Shown here piece after piece: positions 45,143-46,842 of a DNA stretch of 46,842 nt; position 1 is the stretch's first letter, and every line of letters starts with the position of its first letter. Both the position numbers and the translations under genes were made by a program. Under the pieces are notes generated by a model. It was not told where the DNA came from. It worked only from the letters and a program-made list of their open reading frames with translations, and made no database searches. Source of the DNA: Actinoplanes utahensis (GTDB lineage Bacteria; Actinomycetota; Actinomycetes; Mycobacteriales; Micromonosporaceae). Location of the stretch: the NCBI RefSeq assembly GCF_016862455.1, contig NZ_BOMZ01000120.1, forward strand, positions 1-46,842. Reading direction: 5' to 3'.

Positions 45143-45160
45143 GGACTGTTAGCTTGTCGT

Positions 45161-46431
45161 CTAACCAGTTCGGCGGGGCTTGGTGCCTTTCTTGTGGTGG
45201 GCCGGCCGTTGATGCGCCTGGCCGGTGACCAGGACGAGCCCGACGTCATGGCGGACAGCGGCCTGTCGGTTGCGAGAACCTGGCGGACGTCTGGGGCCGG
45301 GACGGCTGGGTTTCGGTGCACGCGCTGGTGAAGGGCTGGTTGCGCAGAGGTTCCGAAACCCTCGCCGCACCCGGGCCGGGGTGAGCCGTTCCGGCGCCAT
45401 CGGACGTTCCCAGGGCCGGCGCAGGTCCTGGGCGAGGGGCCGGGCGAGACGCAGCTGAGTATGCGCGGACAGGACCAGCCAGGTCCAGCGGTCCGCGGCA
45501 GCCGGTTCGCGCAGCTGCGGGGTGGTCCAGCCGAGGGTCTGTTTGAGCAGGCGGAAGGTGTGTTCGATGTCGAAGCGGCGCAGGAACGCCTGCCGGCATC
45601 GGTCGACATCAGCATCGGTGGCGTCGATCTTGGACCACCACAGCCAGAGCGGCTTCGGCTTGCCGCGGCTGGGAAGGTGCTCGACGGTGAGCCGGATGAC
45701 CGTGCCCTCGATGATCGGCAACTGGCCGTCATGGTCGTTCCAGGCGGCGCGGTGGGTCAGTCGTGGGTGCAGCCGGTCCCAGGCCTGCGCCCGGACCTGG
45801 CCGTAGAGCCGGGTGTCAGTGTGGGTAACCGCCTGTTCGCTGTTCCAGGTGGCAGGGTCTCCGAAGACGAACTCGCCGCCGTGCTTGGCCGGCCGGCCGC
45901 CGTCGGGGTTGTAGACCCGTGGCGGGGTCGCTCGGCGCAGTACCCGGTCGGAGCGCATCCGGCCAAGGATCCCCACCGGTAGGTCACGCAGCAGCCAGGC
46001 GATGCGTGGGGCTTCGTAGCCGGCGTCGAGCACGATGAGGACGTCACGGTCTCCCGGCCGCCACTGGCCTGGGTCAGTCAGCCGGTCGACGAGCTGCCGG
46101 ATCTGCGCGCAGGTGATCGTCGTGACGTCCGCGCCGGGCGGCAGGCGGACCGCGTCCAGCAACGCCGTCCAGGAGGTCCGGCCGTTCTCCAGTGCGGCGA
46201 CGATCGAGTACGGCCAGCCAGGGAAGGCGACCGGGATTCAGGTGAGCCTGTACGACGGGCGAGGGACAGTCCCACCAGGGTCTTGACCGGCCCGTCGGTG
46301 CACAGCAGGACGTCGGCCAGCTCGAACAAGGCGTCCGCCCGCCTGGTCATGCATCGGTAGAGCTGCTCACGGAACTGCGCCAGCACATCGATCGCTTCTG
46401 CTCGGTCAGCCATGACCGCCACAACGATCAT
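45161..46431 (-). mobile_element. Deleted IS transposase (NF041680/IS701-like DDE type)
   Basis: The N-terminal part (MADRAEAIDVLAQFREQLYR to VKTLVGLSLARR, ending near 46255) matches DDE transposases of the NF041680 group. About 75 residues that should hold the first catalytic Asp are missing. The frame resumes as PGWPYSIVAALENG and continues through DVLIVLDAGYEAPRIAWLLR, LARPLAQDLRRPWERP to a basic tail. A frame change also separates the two parts. The two remaining carboxylates are not enough for activity. No terminal inverted repeats or target duplication were found. It probably interrupted the gene left as a fragment at 45044-45142. Confidence 0.85.
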
Positions 46432-46599
46432 CGATAGGCGCGAACACGGCTCCGCGGGCTTCAGCATGCCGAAGCGTCAACTACCCCAGGCACCGCATGA
46501 CGCTCAGTTACAGCAGTCGGCTCGGGGACGGACCCGACGAGTACACGGATCTGCCGACGAGAGGGCACGCTAATGCGAGAACTCAATGCCACCCCAGAG
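46432..46599. other. Short gap beyond the transposase
   Basis: About 170 bp with lower GC than the neighbourhood. I see no gene and no clear terminal repeat of the insertion element here. Confidence 0.5.
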
Positions 46600-46842
46600 T
46601 CAGGACGAGCGGACTTCGCCATTGTCCTTCGGCGGCTGAAGTACACAGAACTCGTTGCCGTCGGGATCGGTGAAGACATGCCACCTCCAGCCGTATTCCT
46701 CAATCGGGTCTTCTGTAACACGCCCCGCACCGAGCGCCATCACTCTGGCCGTTTCCGCGGCCAGATCGGGTACGCGCAGGTCCAGATGTAACCGGTTCTT
46801 GGTGACCTTGGCCTCTGTCACCTGCTGGAGCAGAAGTTCGAC
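46600..46842 (-). CDS. VOC/glyoxalase-fold protein, C-terminal part (runs off the right edge)
   Basis: The reverse strand reads NRLHLDLRVPDLAAETARVM, then ALGAGRVTEDPIEEYGWRWH and VFTDPDGNEFCVLQPP before the stop at 46600. This is the C-terminal module of a VOC protein (beta-alpha-beta3), with D-P-D-G-N-E-F-C-V near the end. About 80 residues are visible and the frame remains open at the edge. It resembles the VOC relic at 13977-14135. Substrate cannot be told. Confidence 0.85.
   Translation of the reverse strand, partial: VELLLQQVTEAKVTKNRLHLDLRVPDLAAETARVMALGAGRVTEDPIEEYGWRWHVFTDPDGNEFCVLQPPKDNGEVRSS

Noticed and set aside
45130..46560. Terminal inverted repeats of the insertion element
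   Set aside because: GACTG occurs near both ends, but extended pairing and a target duplication could not be found, so element borders are left undefined.

Overview
The window is very GC-rich, uses GTG and TTG starts often, and carries actinomycete families: a DUF397 protein with its XRE/DUF5753 partner, a mycothiol-dependent-type isomerase, DUF3349, DUF4229, trypco2 and CHAT. It looks like a chromosomal segment of a filamentous actinobacterium, most likely Micromonosporaceae (Actinoplanes-like). The genus is inference. No rRNA, tRNA or CRISPR array was recognised.

Layout. 1-3000: 5' end of an ABC ATPase gene, a receiver-only response regulator, an XRE/DUF397 pair, a broken AbrB-type gene and a small unknown gene. 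3000-8550: GGDEF cyclase, release factor 3 (convergent), a nitronate monooxygenase stump, a DinB/MDMPI-type protein, and an ArsR-like regulator overlapping an M23 peptidase. 8550-12700: a trypco2 / CHAT-protease conflict module whose third gene is cut off by a decayed serine hydrolase, then repeats. 12700-19400: SGNH hydrolase, Nudix hydrolase, VOC remnant, cytochrome P450, a pitA / small membrane protein / DUF3349 operon, and a secreted two-domain GDPD. 19400-23720: a 28-bp tandem array, an unknown gene, and a large NB-ARC/TPR STAND protein. 23780-27250: a PadR / ABC ATPase / FtsX-permease operon. 27300-33700: small membrane proteins, a SLOG-fold protein, a two-component system divergent from a CPBP protease, a low-GC beta-rich protein, hemerythrin with a coupled 39-aa ORF, and a GntR regulator. 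33800-40500: MFS exporter, a repeat island, a degenerate stretch, a membrane serine hydrolase divergent from a repeat-rich two-component system. 40500-46842: aldo/keto reductase pseudogene, exported beta-carbonic anhydrase, Ser/Thr kinase with a membrane partner, DUF4865, a deleted transposase and a VOC protein running off the end.

Two themes stand out. First, decay: about ten coding remnants (receiver-only regulator, AbrB, nitronate monooxygenase, trypco/CHAT third gene, two VOC-type or hydrolase stumps, aldo/keto reductase, transposase, a P450-like stretch) lie between intact housekeeping-like genes, so this is a turnover-prone accessory region. Second, repeats: intergenic spaces hold related hairpins, a dispersed ~143-bp element with an internal 63-bp duplication, a 28-bp array, and tandem duplications at two convergent gene ends. 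In-frame minisatellites sit inside both partners of one two-component system.

The best candidate for a notable biological system is the trypco2-CHAT module (8631-11757), followed by the orphan NB-ARC/TPR protein. Both belong to families linked to regulated conflict or cell-death responses.
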